Shown: positions 35,141 through 44,309 of the stretch, piece after piece
How the letters are laid out: each line of letters opens with the position of its first letter
How positions within the stretch are numbered: the stretch's first letter is position 1
From: an uncultured Bacteroidaceae bacterium
GTDB lineage: Bacteria > Bacteroidota > Bacteroidia > Bacteroidales > Bacteroidaceae
Direction: 5' to 3'
DNA length: 64,000 bases
NCBI GenBank assembly: GCA_944321635.1
Contig: CALULY010000004.1
Span: forward strand, 1 to 64,000
Notes under the pieces: model-generated
What the model was told of the DNA's origin: nothing
Database searches by the model: none
Seen by the model: only the letters and a program-made list of their open reading frames with translations
Position numbers and translations under genes: made by a program

Positions 35141-36481
35141 ATGGATATGACAAGACATAGCATTTGGCGCAAGGCGGCAACGTTTGCCGCCCTTTGCGCG
35201 GCGGTGACGTTTGCCGCTTGCTCCTCGGACGACGAGCCCATCGTTGCCGCGCCGCAAGGGCAGGAGGGCGAAGTGGCGGAAGTGCCGCTCACCATCACGT
35301 TCAGCACCGCATGGGAAGTCGGTGATCCCGACACCAAGACCCCTCCCCCAGGACAGGAAGAGCCCGTCGATGTCGATGGATGGGACGAGACCGACGCAGA
35401 CAAGGTGCGCATCGTCACGTTCCGCCGCAAGGACATGGACGACCAGCTCCAGGGGCAGGTCAACGATGCGCCGTTCATCTATGACCCGACAAACGACTAC
35501 ACCGTCGATTGCGTCAAGCCAGAGGTGAAGCCGGAGAATGGCTACTTCACGGCAAAAGCGTCGCTGAGGAAGGTCTACGGCTACGAATACCGCGTTGTGG
35601 CACTGGCCTACGACAGCAAGCGTGACAACAGCGTGCGGACAGGTGGCACGTTCCCTGATGGGGAACAAAACCTTTTTACAATCATCCTTGAGGACGGCAC
35701 GACTTTCGATAGCTTTAAGGCGACACTGCGGTCTGGGGATGTGTGGCAGTATCTGAAAGATATGAATGACAAGGCTACTACTAACGAGCGTAATAATTGC
35801 ATAAATGGCAAAACACTATTTGTCCCTGAGTTCTTTTATGGTTATTGCCGTGCTGATGGTTCTGATAGTGACATAATAAAGTTCGCGGAGCGCGGCAGCG
35901 ACGGTGAATATAACAAAGGAATCCCATTGACGGGCATCCTCTATCGCGGCGTAGCCAAGATAGTGATGACCGTTGGCATAGAACAGTTTGATGCGGAGAA
36001 ACCACTTGCCGCTCCACTCGCAGGCCCATGGACAATAAGCAGCTGTGCTTTGATGGCCACAAATGCCAACACAGTGGTCTGTCTTTCTTCTTATGACGGC
36101 TTCCTCACACCGTCATCACCTCTTGAAGATTGGGATGAAGGCGGTTTGTTGGAAAGCGCACATGACCTTTACACGGTCATAGACTATCAAAACGTAAGTG
36201 ACGCTGCCGACGGTGGGCGTGAGGTGGTGTTCACGGCTTTCGTTCTCCCAGCAAAGATGAAGCTGGCAATGCGTTTCTTGGCATCTTTGACGTATGTGTT
36301 AGATTATGAAAGCATCTTCAACGGCAGCATCCATGTCGCCAACACCTCCTATGCCGATGGTGCGACGGGTGTCATAATGCCTGACGTTGACGGCAACGAA
36401 TTCTACTTCCGCCGCAACCACAAGTATGTGTTCCGTGGCAACTCGTCAAGCATCCTCGCGGATGACAACAGGCTGGATTAA
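35141..36481 (+). CDS. Fimbrial minor-subunit lipoprotein, 446 aa
   Basis: Signal peptide and lipobox (TFAAC) followed by CSSDDEP, the same spacer style as its neighbours. Beta-rich, with the fimbrillin-type late blocks LTGILYRGVAKIVMTVGIEQ and FYFRRNHKYVFRGNSS near the C-terminus. Local AT content rises between about 35,700 and 36,330, which suggests recombination of the central variable part with foreign alleles. It probably joins the fimbrial tip complex together with the 1,535-aa protein 25 nt downstream. Confidence 0.75.
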   Translation: MDMTRHSIWRKAATFAALCAAVTFAACSSDDEPIVAAPQGQEGEVAEVPLTITFSTAWEVGDPDTKTPPPGQEEPVDVDGWDETDADKVRIVTFRRKDMDDQLQGQVNDAPFIYDPTNDYTVDCVKPEVKPENGYFTAKASLRKVYGYEYRVVALAYDSKRDNSVRTGGTFPDGEQNLFTIILEDGTTFDSFKATLRSGDVWQYLKDMNDKATTNERNNCINGKTLFVPEFFYGYCRADGSDSDIIKFAERGSDGEYNKGIPLTGILYRGVAKIVMTVGIEQFDAEKPLAAPLAGPWTISSCALMATNANTVVCLSSYDGFLTPSSPLEDWDEGGLLESAHDLYTVIDYQNVSDAADGGREVVFTAFVLPAKMKLAMRFLASLTYVLDYESIFNGSIHVANTSYADGATGVIMPDVDGNEFYFRRNHKYVFRGNSSSILADDNRLD

Positions 36482-36506
36482 ACAATCAACGTAGCAACGA
36501 ACAATC

Positions 36507-39500
36507 ATGACGATGAAAACATATCTCATAGCCCTGTCGGTGGTCTTGTCCGCCATGCTGCCGCTCACGGCTGCGGCGCAGGATGGCGAGCAGCCTGTCT
36601 TGCAAGAGGGCAGGCCAGTCTTGCACCAAAACAGTGACGGCGATCCGTCTACTTATATGCCAAACCGCCGCGCCCTTGTCGGACGTGGCTGCAACGTCAA
36701 CAAATTGGTCAACACCGTCGGCGTAGGCTCATGGGTGGAGAACCTCGAAGCCTTGACCGATGAGGATTTGGGCAACTACACCACTATCCCCAAGATTGTT
36801 AGCGTAGGTGTCACCGTTGACCCTTCGGTCAGTGTGCGTGACATGAACCACTACTATGCCGGCGGTACCCAGGCCGGTTTCTGCATTGTCGCCTCGTCGG
36901 GCAGCAGCGTGCTGTCGCTCGATGTTATCGAGGCGATGAGCATAATGTTCCTGCGTGACGGCGTGGAGGTCGGTACTGTCGCCGTCGAGGAAGGACAGTC
37001 GGCAGGAGGTGTCGGCTTGTCGCTCATCTCAGTGCCGGGCTCAGAGGATGCCAACATCTATCTCACCGCTACCGCGCCCGAGACGTTTGACGAGGTGGCT
37101 CTTGTCGATGCGGGCGGTGTCAACCTTGCCGTGGGCAACACGTTGCTGGTCAAGTATGCATTCGTCGGCAAGCCCAAAGAGACGCTCCTGACCATCGATG
37201 GCGTGCCGGCAAGCCTTGGTGACGACTACGAGCTGTCCGACTGGGTTGGCTACAACCCCGTGCTGCTCGGACTGCCGTTGCCGATGCTCGACGATGAGAT
37301 TTACAAGGTTGTTGACTCGGATCTTGACGACACAGCCGTCTCAACTCCCATCATAGCAGTCGGCTACCAAGGCGGTGTGAAACTGACTGCCGCCAAGAAA
37401 GGCAGCAACGAGGAGGTCTTCAAGGCCGGCACTGAGGTCGGTTTCGTCTGGGAGGGCGGTCAGGCACTCGCGCTCACTGTCGGCTCTTGGGTTGACATAG
37501 TGCTCTTTGCCCATGACCCGGACAAGGAGGGGGAATATGTGGAAGTGCAACGCACGACGCTCGAAGGCAACGTCCTCGGCCTCAATGTCGCGGGCGGCAA
37601 CCGCTCAACGTCGTCGATAATTGCCAACGTGGACTACTCGGCAGCAGAGATACGCCTGCACACAGTCCTTGCCGTCAATCTCGGGGCATTCGGTTTCGCA
37701 TACGGCTTCGTGCGTGAGGGCGCGGATGTCGAGCACCATTGCGACATCAATCCGACCTACGACACCAATCTCTGCGAAGCGCAGACCTCCATCCAGCTGG
37801 AGTCCAACCCGCAACTGTCTGTCACTTGGAGCCTTGAGTCCGCTCCAGATGGGTCGGCAGTCGTGGTGAACGAAGGCGGCAAAGTGACAAACATGGATGT
37901 CAACGGCGACTACGTGTTCCGTGCCACATCGGCTTGCGGCTATGGGTGCAGCGAACTGGTCGTCATCAACAAGGGCGAGACCATCGGCTCCCAGGCCGGC
38001 AACATCTGTGGTGAGCCCCTTGTCAACAGGCCAGGATTGGACGGGGCGATCAGCAATGACTATGCGCTCACTGATGACCTGCACGGGTCGAGCGGTTCGT
38101 TGCTCTCTCTGACCGATATGAAGGATGTTGACCACATCCTCGATACCGACTATGACAACTGTGCGACGTACATCTCCGGCTTGTCTGTGGCAAACAACCT
38201 GATGATTATCGGTGTCAAGACGACGGACGGGTCAAACATCTATGACGGCAGCGTCGATAAGTACCCCGCCAAACTCGGCTTCATGGTCGAGATGGAGTCC
38301 GAGGGACTGGACGTGAGTGCCTTGCAGTTCTTCCTCATCCGTGGTTACAAGGACGGCAACCAGGTGTTTGAAAAGGTTATTACCGAGACCGATGTCGTCT
38401 CTGTCGGCCTTGCCGGGAGCAACCGCCAACAGAAAATGCGCTTCTGCGTGGAGGTCGGACCGACCAATGAAGAGGGAGGCAACCTTGAGGTCGATGAGAT
38501 CATGCTCTGGAAAGCCGGTGTGCTCAATCTCACAGTCTCGACGCTCAACATCTACTATCCGTTCAAGGAGGTGCTTGATCCGGAGGTAGGCGACTGCGGC
38601 GACCCGTTCGGTTGCGACTATGAGATAATCTCTGCTGCCGAAGGCGGCACTGGAGCCAAGATCACGATCAAGGAGCAAGGCGGGGCAGTCAATGTCCTCA
38701 GCGTGAGCAACAACTATTCCTACTTCATAGACGGCGACCTTGAGACCCCCATGACGTTGACCAACACGGTGACAGTCGGTGGCGGCACGGTGTTCTCGGT
38801 AAAGCCCGGGCGGACACTCGACTTCCATCACCAGTTGTGCATCGTTGTTGACAACAACACCTATCTTGCCGGGGTCAAGGCAGGTTCGTGGCTGACGGTC
38901 AGGACCTACTACCAGGGCACGCCGACGGGCGACGAATTCTCCAACTGGAACGTGCTCGGCGTCAACGCCATCGGCTATGGCGACAAGAGCATCCTCTTGT
39001 TGCAGCCCAAGGCGCGCTATGACGAGGTGGAAATCGAGGTGGCCAGCATCGCGAGCCTCCTGGATTTTGAGCAAAACTTCTACGGCATGTTCCTCCGTGG
39101 CGACGTTGACGGCGACGGCACGCCTGACTGCCAGGACCCGTCAAGCTGCTTCACTGAAATCGAGGACTTGGAACTCAACCAGATTTGCCAGGGTGACGAG
39201 ATGACAATCTCAGGGACCGTGCTCAAGGGGGTTGACTACTACATCTCGATGCCCGAGCAGGGAATCTTCGAGCAACTGCCCGTAACGGACGAAGGCGACA
39301 AGGCAACGTTCAACGTGTCCTATACGCTCAACGTGACAGGACGCTACACGATGATATTCTACGACGGGAGCATGAACATCGTCGATACTCACACCTACAC
39401 CGTCCATCCGACTTACACCGAGTGGAAGACCAACCCTGTCAACACCGATTGGAACGAATGGACCAACTGGACGGCCGGTTCGCCCTACTGCTGCACCGAC

Positions 39501-41114
39501 GTGGTGATCAATGGCGGCGCGGCTGTCTACCCGCAACTCCCCGGCGACGTGGCGGCGGCGGACGATTACTGCTGCAACCTGATACACTTCAAGTCGCAGG
39601 CGGCTGTTGACAGGCCGACAAGCCTCAACTACAACAAGGCTTGGGTTGACATCGAGCTCGCTCCCAACCAGTACCATCTGTTGTCGGCACCGTTGAAGAG
39701 TATGTACACTGGCGATATGTTCGTCCCCGCAGGCGATGCTGCTGTCGGCAACTTTGATGAATTGAACGAGACCAACACCCCGCAAAACCGCTTCAATCCC
39801 CGCGTCTACCAACGTTTGTGGGCAAGCACGGCGCAGGGCAGGCTTTATGACGGCACTACCACCACACTCGGCACTGAGACAATCCAGGAGACGGAGTGGT
39901 CGAGGCACTTCAATGCGCTCAACTACCTCTATCCGCTCGGCGAGGGCTTCTCGATGTGGGTGGACAATGAGGATTTGCCGGCGACACAAAGATTCGTGTT
40001 CCGCTTCCCCAAGGCGCACACCTCTTACAACTATTACAGCGACTATGACGGCTCCATGCTCGATGTCAAGGAGGAAGGTCTTGACCGCACGGACGGTGGA
40101 CGCTTCATCTACGAGAGCGGGAGCGAGGACAGCCAGCCGTTGCAATTCGACTACAAGGGCGAGCAACGCAATGTCTACACCAATGTCCTGCCCCTGACGG
40201 TCACATTGCAGGCCGAGGAGGGCGGCGAGACCAGCAATTTCCTTGTCGGCAACCCGTTCATGGGACGCATAGACATAGCCTCGTTCATCGCAGGCAACGA
40301 GGGAGTGACGGCTGTCAAGCTTTATGACGGCAGCAATGTCGTGTCTGTCAATGCCGACTTGCAGAGCAACGGTGCGGATGTCACAAAGATAGAGCCTATG
40401 CAATCGTTCTTCATCGAGCTTGATGCTCCCGCGTCATCGCGTGATGTGGTCTTCACGGCCGAGATGCTCGACGGCGCGGCCGTTGCCGCGCAGGCTTCAG
40501 CCCCCGCGCTCAGGGTCATTGCCGAGACAGGTGGCGAAGAGGCTGCGGTGCTGCTGCTTGGCGATGCTGATGGCGTGGCAGTCCATTCGCTCGTCGATGG
40601 AGAGGTGCGCCCGTCGCTTGCTGTCTACTCGTTGTGCGACGGTGAAGCGTTTGACATAATGCCCCTTGCATCTGCCGTGACGCCGCTTGCCATCACTGCG
40701 GCCGAGAGCGACACGCTCACGCTGCGCTTTGCTGCCGAGGGTGGCTTTGACACCTACGGCTACGAGTTGCGGGACAATCTGACAGGCATCTCCTATCCGC
40801 TCGACGGCAGTGTCACCATCGAGGGCGGAGCGTCGAGTGTGGGACGCTATGCCCTCGTCAACACTTCTTTGATGGATGAGGGCATGGAGCAGACAGATGT
40901 GTTCGTCACACTCGACGGCAGGCGTGCCACAGTCTCCAGCACAGGTGAACCCATCACTGGCATAGTGGTCTGCGGCCTTGACGGACGTGTGGAGACGGCG
41001 GCGAGGATGCAGGGTGTGCAGCAGACGGACGTTGTGCTTTACAGCGACATACAAGTCATCAAGGTCTCGCTCGCCGACGGCACGTCACGCAGCTTGAAAG
41101 TGCTGGCACGTTGA
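36507..41114 (+). CDS. Very large secreted surface protein ending the fimbrial operon (putative tip adhesin)
   Basis: 1,535 aa with a Sec signal peptide (ends ..LPLTAAAQ) and no lipobox, unlike the three subunits before it. The body is made of repeated beta-sandwich regions. Two parallel segments are visible: AGNICGEPLVNRP/GCDYEIIS-type Cys-containing linkers, and long blocks ending in an SASIASLLDFEQNFYGMFL-like strand. A calcium-binding-like DVDGDGTPDCQDP lies around residue 870. The C-terminal part (after ~980) has an NWTAGSPYCCTDVVING opening, then an LSAPLKSMYTGD block as in Bacteroidetes T9SS-associated or PKD-type proteins, and a closing sorting-like tail. It is probably displayed on the fimbria or cell surface; the adhesin role is inferred from size and position. 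Confidence 0.75.
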   Translation: MTMKTYLIALSVVLSAMLPLTAAAQDGEQPVLQEGRPVLHQNSDGDPSTYMPNRRALVGRGCNVNKLVNTVGVGSWVENLEALTDEDLGNYTTIPKIVSVGVTVDPSVSVRDMNHYYAGGTQAGFCIVASSGSSVLSLDVIEAMSIMFLRDGVEVGTVAVEEGQSAGGVGLSLISVPGSEDANIYLTATAPETFDEVALVDAGGVNLAVGNTLLVKYAFVGKPKETLLTIDGVPASLGDDYELSDWVGYNPVLLGLPLPMLDDEIYKVVDSDLDDTAVSTPIIAVGYQGGVKLTAAKKGSNEEVFKAGTEVGFVWEGGQALALTVGSWVDIVLFAHDPDKEGEYVEVQRTTLEGNVLGLNVAGGNRSTSSIIANVDYSAAEIRLHTVLAVNLGAFGFAYGFVREGADVEHHCDINPTYDTNLCEAQTSIQLESNPQLSVTWSLESAPDGSAVVVNEGGKVTNMDVNGDYVFRATSACGYGCSELVVINKGETIGSQAGNICGEPLVNRPGLDGAISNDYALTDDLHGSSGSLLSLTDMKDVDHILDTDYDNCATYISGLSVANNLMIIGVKTTDGSNIYDGSVDKYPAKLGFMVEMESEGLDVSALQFFLIRGYKDGNQVFEKVITETDVVSVGLAGSNRQQKMRFCVEVGPTNEEGGNLEVDEIMLWKAGVLNLTVSTLNIYYPFKEVLDPEVGDCGDPFGCDYEIISAAEGGTGAKITIKEQGGAVNVLSVSNNYSYFIDGDLETPMTLTNTVTVGGGTVFSVKPGRTLDFHHQLCIVVDNNTYLAGVKAGSWLTVRTYYQGTPTGDEFSNWNVLGVNAIGYGDKSILLLQPKARYDEVEIEVASIASLLDFEQNFYGMFLRGDVDGDGTPDCQDPSSCFTEIEDLELNQICQGDEMTISGTVLKGVDYYISMPEQGIFEQLPVTDEGDKATFNVSYTLNVTGRYTMIFYDGSMNIVDTHTYTVHPTYTEWKTNPVNTDWNEWTNWTAGSPYCCTDVVINGGAAVYPQLPGDVAAADDYCCNLIHFKSQAAVDRPTSLNYNKAWVDIELAPNQYHLLSAPLKSMYTGDMFVPAGDAAVGNFDELNETNTPQNRFNPRVYQRLWASTAQGRLYDGTTTTLGTETIQETEWSRHFNALNYLYPLGEGFSMWVDNEDLPATQRFVFRFPKAHTSYNYYSDYDGSMLDVKEEGLDRTDGGRFIYESGSEDSQPLQFDYKGEQRNVYTNVLPLTVTLQAEEGGETSNFLVGNPFMGRIDIASFIAGNEGVTAVKLYDGSNVVSVNADLQSNGADVTKIEPMQSFFIELDAPASSRDVVFTAEMLDGAAVAAQASAPALRVIAETGGEEAAVLLLGDADGVAVHSLVDGEVRPSLAVYSLCDGEAFDIMPLASAVTPLAITAAESDTLTLRFAAEGGFDTYGYELRDNLTGISYPLDGSVTIEGGASSVGRYALVNTSLMDEGMEQTDVFVTLDGRRATVSSTGEPITGIVVCGLDGRVETAARMQGVQQTDVVLYSDIQVIKVSLADGTSRSLKVLAR

Positions 41115-41146
41115 CACAAAGATTCTCATAGGTGGATACTTTCCCC

Positions 41147-41176
41147 ATCCCGCGCATCGTTGCTGGTGCGCGGGAT
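41147..41176 (+). terminator. Terminator of the fimbrial operon
   Basis: ATCCCGCGCA and TGCGCGGGAT form a perfect 10-bp stem with a 10 nt loop, followed by TTATTTTG. It lies 33 nt past the last gene. It may also serve menA, which converges from the other side. Confidence 0.8.
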
Positions 41177-41200
41177 TTATTTTGTCTCGCAGCCTTGTTC

Positions 41201-42094
41201 TCAGGACAGCAGCGCGCCAGCGAGTATGAGCAATGCAAACAGCATCATGTCTGCCGACGTGCGGGCAAGGATGGAGTTGAGCGCACTGCCTTGCCAGATG
41301 CGCTGCATGGCACGCCATGCGAGTATGTGCGGCAGGGCGTAGAACAGTGGCAGTACCGCTCCCATGGCCTTGCCCTCGATTGCTGCTGTGATGGTGACGA
41401 GCATAACGCCCGCAAGCCCCAGGAGCAAGTAGAGCGCACTGCCAAAGCGTTTGCCAAACAGCACGATGATCGTGCGCTTGCCACTCAGCCTGTCGGTCTC
41501 GGCGTCACGGAAGTTGTTGACCACGAGCAGGGTGTCGATGACCAGACCGCACGCCGCGCCGTAGACGATGGAGGCAAGTGAGACCGTCCCCGATTGCAGG
41601 TAGTAGGTGCAGATGACTGGCACGAACCCGAAGAACACCAGCACCAGCACGTCCCCCAACCCGCAGTAGGACATGAATGTCGTGTAGAGGAAGGCGAAAA
41701 CGACGCACGCCGCCCCCACGGCGACGAGCCACCATCCGCCATAGCGCAGGAGCAGCAGCCCGAAAGCACAGGCGATGCACAGCGTCAAGGCGATGGCCAA
41801 GCGCATGGCACGCGTCGTCACCCATCCGCTCGCACAGGCCCGGCGCGGTCCGAGGCGGTCCTCACGGTCTGTGCCGCGCAGGCAGTCGAGCAAGTCGTTG
41901 ATGAAGTTGGCCGCCATCTGCATCGTGAATGCGAAGATCAGGCACAGCACCACGGGTTGCCACTTGAAGCATCCGTCACCGATGCCGAGTGCCATGCCCG
42001 TGATGACCGGCACTGCGGCTGCGGCAAGCGTCTTGGGTCGTGCGGCAAGCAACCATGCGCGTGCCGAGTTTGTTTTTATCTGTGTCTCGTCCAT
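41201..42094 (-). CDS. menA: 1,4-dihydroxy-2-naphthoate polyprenyltransferase MenA
   Basis: 297 aa, about nine TM helices. The two Asp-rich prenyl-diphosphate sites of the UbiA superfamily are present: NFINDLLDCLRGTDREDR and NNFRDAETDRLSGKRT. The first, with its D-x-x-D-C-x-R-G-T-D-R-E-D-R pattern, is the MenA type. It joins the polyprenyl chain to DHNA in menaquinone synthesis. The gene is divergent from the membrane AraC regulator, with ~60 nt between starts. Confidence 0.93.
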   Translation of the reverse strand: MDETQIKTNSARAWLLAARPKTLAAAAVPVITGMALGIGDGCFKWQPVVLCLIFAFTMQMAANFINDLLDCLRGTDREDRLGPRRACASGWVTTRAMRLAIALTLCIACAFGLLLLRYGGWWLVAVGAACVVFAFLYTTFMSYCGLGDVLVLVFFGFVPVICTYYLQSGTVSLASIVYGAACGLVIDTLLVVNNFRDAETDRLSGKRTIIVLFGKRFGSALYLLLGLAGVMLVTITAAIEGKAMGAVLPLFYALPHILAWRAMQRIWQGSALNSILARTSADMMLFALLILAGALLS

Positions 42095-42156
42095 GTATTC
42101 TCTGTTTTTATGCAGCGGGCTGCAAAGTTATCGATTTAGACATCCACGGGTCACTA

Positions 42157-43332
42157 ATGTTGATGATTTTTGCTATGTTTGGGGTTGGACTTCTGATTAT
42201 TACTTATTTTTACAATCGTCAAACCAAGCAAAACGCGACTATGGACACACTCGCGGTGAGCGCATTCGCCATCGGAGCGACTTCGATGATGTTTCTTTGC
42301 TACGGCATCTTTTTCCTTTCAGCCCCGCATTCCAACAGGTTGCGGCGGCTTCTGGGCATCATCATGCTGGTGTGGAGCGCATTGTTTGCCAAGGACATAT
42401 ACTTTTTCTTCACCGATGCGGCGCGGGGGACGAGCGACTTCACCTACAAGCTGTTGATGACGGTCGATATGTGGTGCGTGGTGACTTGCAAGCTCTATCT
42501 CATCGAGCTGTTGCGCCCCGGGCGGTTGGGGCTCGGCGACGTGCTGGCGGAGGTGTCGGGTTTTGCGTTGTTCACGGCCGTCTATGCCATCACGGGCAAC
42601 GATGCGTTTTACATTGCGTTGATAGCCTATGCAGCCATATACAGCGCGTCGATGCTCGTTTACATCATCCAGACCACCGTGTCCTACAACCGCATGGTCA
42701 GGCAGTCCTACTCCGACCTCTCGCACCTCGATGTCAAATGGTTGTGGCTTGCCGTGGGGATAATGATTGCCAACCTGCTTGTATGGTTTTATATGTACCT
42801 GACACCCGGTCTTGACAGCGATGCCTACTATTGCCTGATGATTTGCCTCCTGTGGTCGGTGATAGCATGGAAGACGTGGCATCAGCGGATACCTGATGAG
42901 ATAGTCGATGACACCGCCCCCACGACCGATGGCATCGCGCCGTGCGACGGGAGAGCAAGGGCGGCGGTCGTCCATGCGTTCTCCTCCAAACTTGAAGAAT
43001 TGGTGGGCGACGGCTATTTCTACCGTTATCCCGGGCTGACGCTCAGCGAGCTGGCAGCGGAACTCAACACCAACCGCACCACATTGTCGGCATTCCTCAA
43101 CAATGACTTGGGGATGACTTTCTACGAGTACATAAACAACATCCGCCTCGACTACGCCCAGCAGCTGATGTCACAGCCAGGCGCGAGGCTGACGCAAGTC
43201 GAGGTGGCGGAAATGGCGGGATTCAACTCGCTTTCCACTTTCCGCCGTGCGCTCAAACGCCGCAAGGAGACGGCACGGACCGACATCCCCGTCCCTCCTG
43301 CCGGCAGTGACGCTGGCGGGACTATTCAGTAA
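42157..43332 (+). CDS. AraC-type regulator with an N-terminal membrane domain
   Basis: 391 aa from the ATG at 42157. The first ~240 aa contain about seven TM helices (MLMIFAMFGVGLLIITYFYN; MDTLAVSAFAIGATSMMFLC; KWLWLAVGIMIANLLVWFYM). The C-terminal ~110 aa are an AraC-type HTH domain (LTLSELAAELNTNRTTLSAF, then VEVAEMAGFNSLSTFRRALK). Such membrane-tethered AraC proteins occur widely in Bacteroidales; their signal is unknown. A longer frame (from 42040) overlaps the divergent menA start region and is not used. Its stop overlaps that of the convergent lytic transglycosylase by 7 nt. Confidence 0.85.
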   Translation: MLMIFAMFGVGLLIITYFYNRQTKQNATMDTLAVSAFAIGATSMMFLCYGIFFLSAPHSNRLRRLLGIIMLVWSALFAKDIYFFFTDAARGTSDFTYKLLMTVDMWCVVTCKLYLIELLRPGRLGLGDVLAEVSGFALFTAVYAITGNDAFYIALIAYAAIYSASMLVYIIQTTVSYNRMVRQSYSDLSHLDVKWLWLAVGIMIANLLVWFYMYLTPGLDSDAYYCLMICLLWSVIAWKTWHQRIPDEIVDDTAPTTDGIAPCDGRARAAVVHAFSSKLEELVGDGYFYRYPGLTLSELAAELNTNRTTLSAFLNNDLGMTFYEYINNIRLDYAQQLMSQPGARLTQVEVAEMAGFNSLSTFRRALKRRKETARTDIPVPPAGSDAGGTIQ

Positions 43333-44297
43333 GCTACCCACCGCCCATCGTGTGCCACGGTGGCAGACGGGTCGTAGTGGATGCTCTCTTGCGTAGGAAT
43401 CAGCACGTCGTAGCTCTTGCCACGTCCGCACACCAGTCTCTGTTGGCGCAGCCACGGGTTTGCGTCGCGCAATTGGTAATAGGTGATGCCGTGCCTCCGT
43501 GCGAAGGCGGCGAGGTCATCAATGCCTTTTGTCACCGTCACCGTGTCATATTCCAACGGCGGGTAGAGCTGCGACCGCGTGAGCACGAAGCCATAGGCCG
43601 ACGGGTCGGTGTAGATCATCTTGACTGCCAACAACCTGAAGATGTAGCGCGATGTCTGCTCCGTCATCCACCAGTGTGTCGCGTCGTCTGACAGGTGCTT
43701 GTCCGCGAATTGCCTGACCCTGCCTTGCCCGGCGTTGTAGGACGCGGCGACGGCAAGCCAATCGCCGAACTTTGCGTAGGCTTGTTTCATGTACTCGCAC
43801 GCCGCCTCGGTCGATTTGGCAACGTCGTAGCGTTCATCGACACTCTTTGTCACTTCGAGCCCAAACTCCTTGCCAGTCGCCGGCATGAACTGCCACACGC
43901 CAGCCGCCCCCGCCCCAGAGACGGCAAAAGGGTTGAGATAGCTCTCGACAATGGTCAAGTACTTCATGTCGTCAGGTATCCCGTGCCGCTGCAAGATAGG
44001 TTCTATCAGCGGGAAGTAGCGGTTCGCCCGTTTGATGCCGAGCAACGTGTTGGTGTGCGAGTAGGTGAAGGCGATCAGTTCGCGGTCCAGCCTCTCGCGG
44101 TTCTCATAACTTGTCAGATCCACCGTGTCCCCCGCTATCACGAAACGTTGCGGCACCTCTGGCATAGTGACTGTCACCGCCGTGGGCACGGCGATGGTCC
44201 TGATCCTCTCGTCGCCCCCGCCGTTGCCGCATGATGACAGGAGCAGGACGGAAAGGCATAATGGGAGTATGGTCTGGTGTGGTCTTGTGTTGAGCAT
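43326..44297 (-). CDS. Lytic transglycosylase lipoprotein (MltD-like, SLT domain)
   Basis: 323 aa with lipobox LLSSC. The SLT catalytic Glu lies in TIVESYLNPFAVSGAGAAGV, followed by GVWQFMPATGKEFGL and the SYNAGQGRVRQ block, i.e. the full Goose-lysozyme-like set. A C-terminal segment (GITYYQLRDANPWLRQQRLV) looks like a single divergent LysM/linker. It cleaves glycan strands in the periplasm during wall turnover. In Bacteroidales this gene usually sits next to the pdxB/exoA region; here a DUF1016 gene lies between. Confidence 0.9.
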   Translation of the reverse strand: MLNTRPHQTILPLCLSVLLLSSCGNGGGDERIRTIAVPTAVTVTMPEVPQRFVIAGDTVDLTSYENRERLDRELIAFTYSHTNTLLGIKRANRYFPLIEPILQRHGIPDDMKYLTIVESYLNPFAVSGAGAAGVWQFMPATGKEFGLEVTKSVDERYDVAKSTEAACEYMKQAYAKFGDWLAVAASYNAGQGRVRQFADKHLSDDATHWWMTEQTSRYIFRLLAVKMIYTDPSAYGFVLTRSQLYPPLEYDTVTVTKGIDDLAAFARRHGITYYQLRDANPWLRQQRLVCGRGKSYDVLIPTQESIHYDPSATVAHDGRWVAY

Positions 44298-44309
44298 GAT
44301 GATTGTTGT

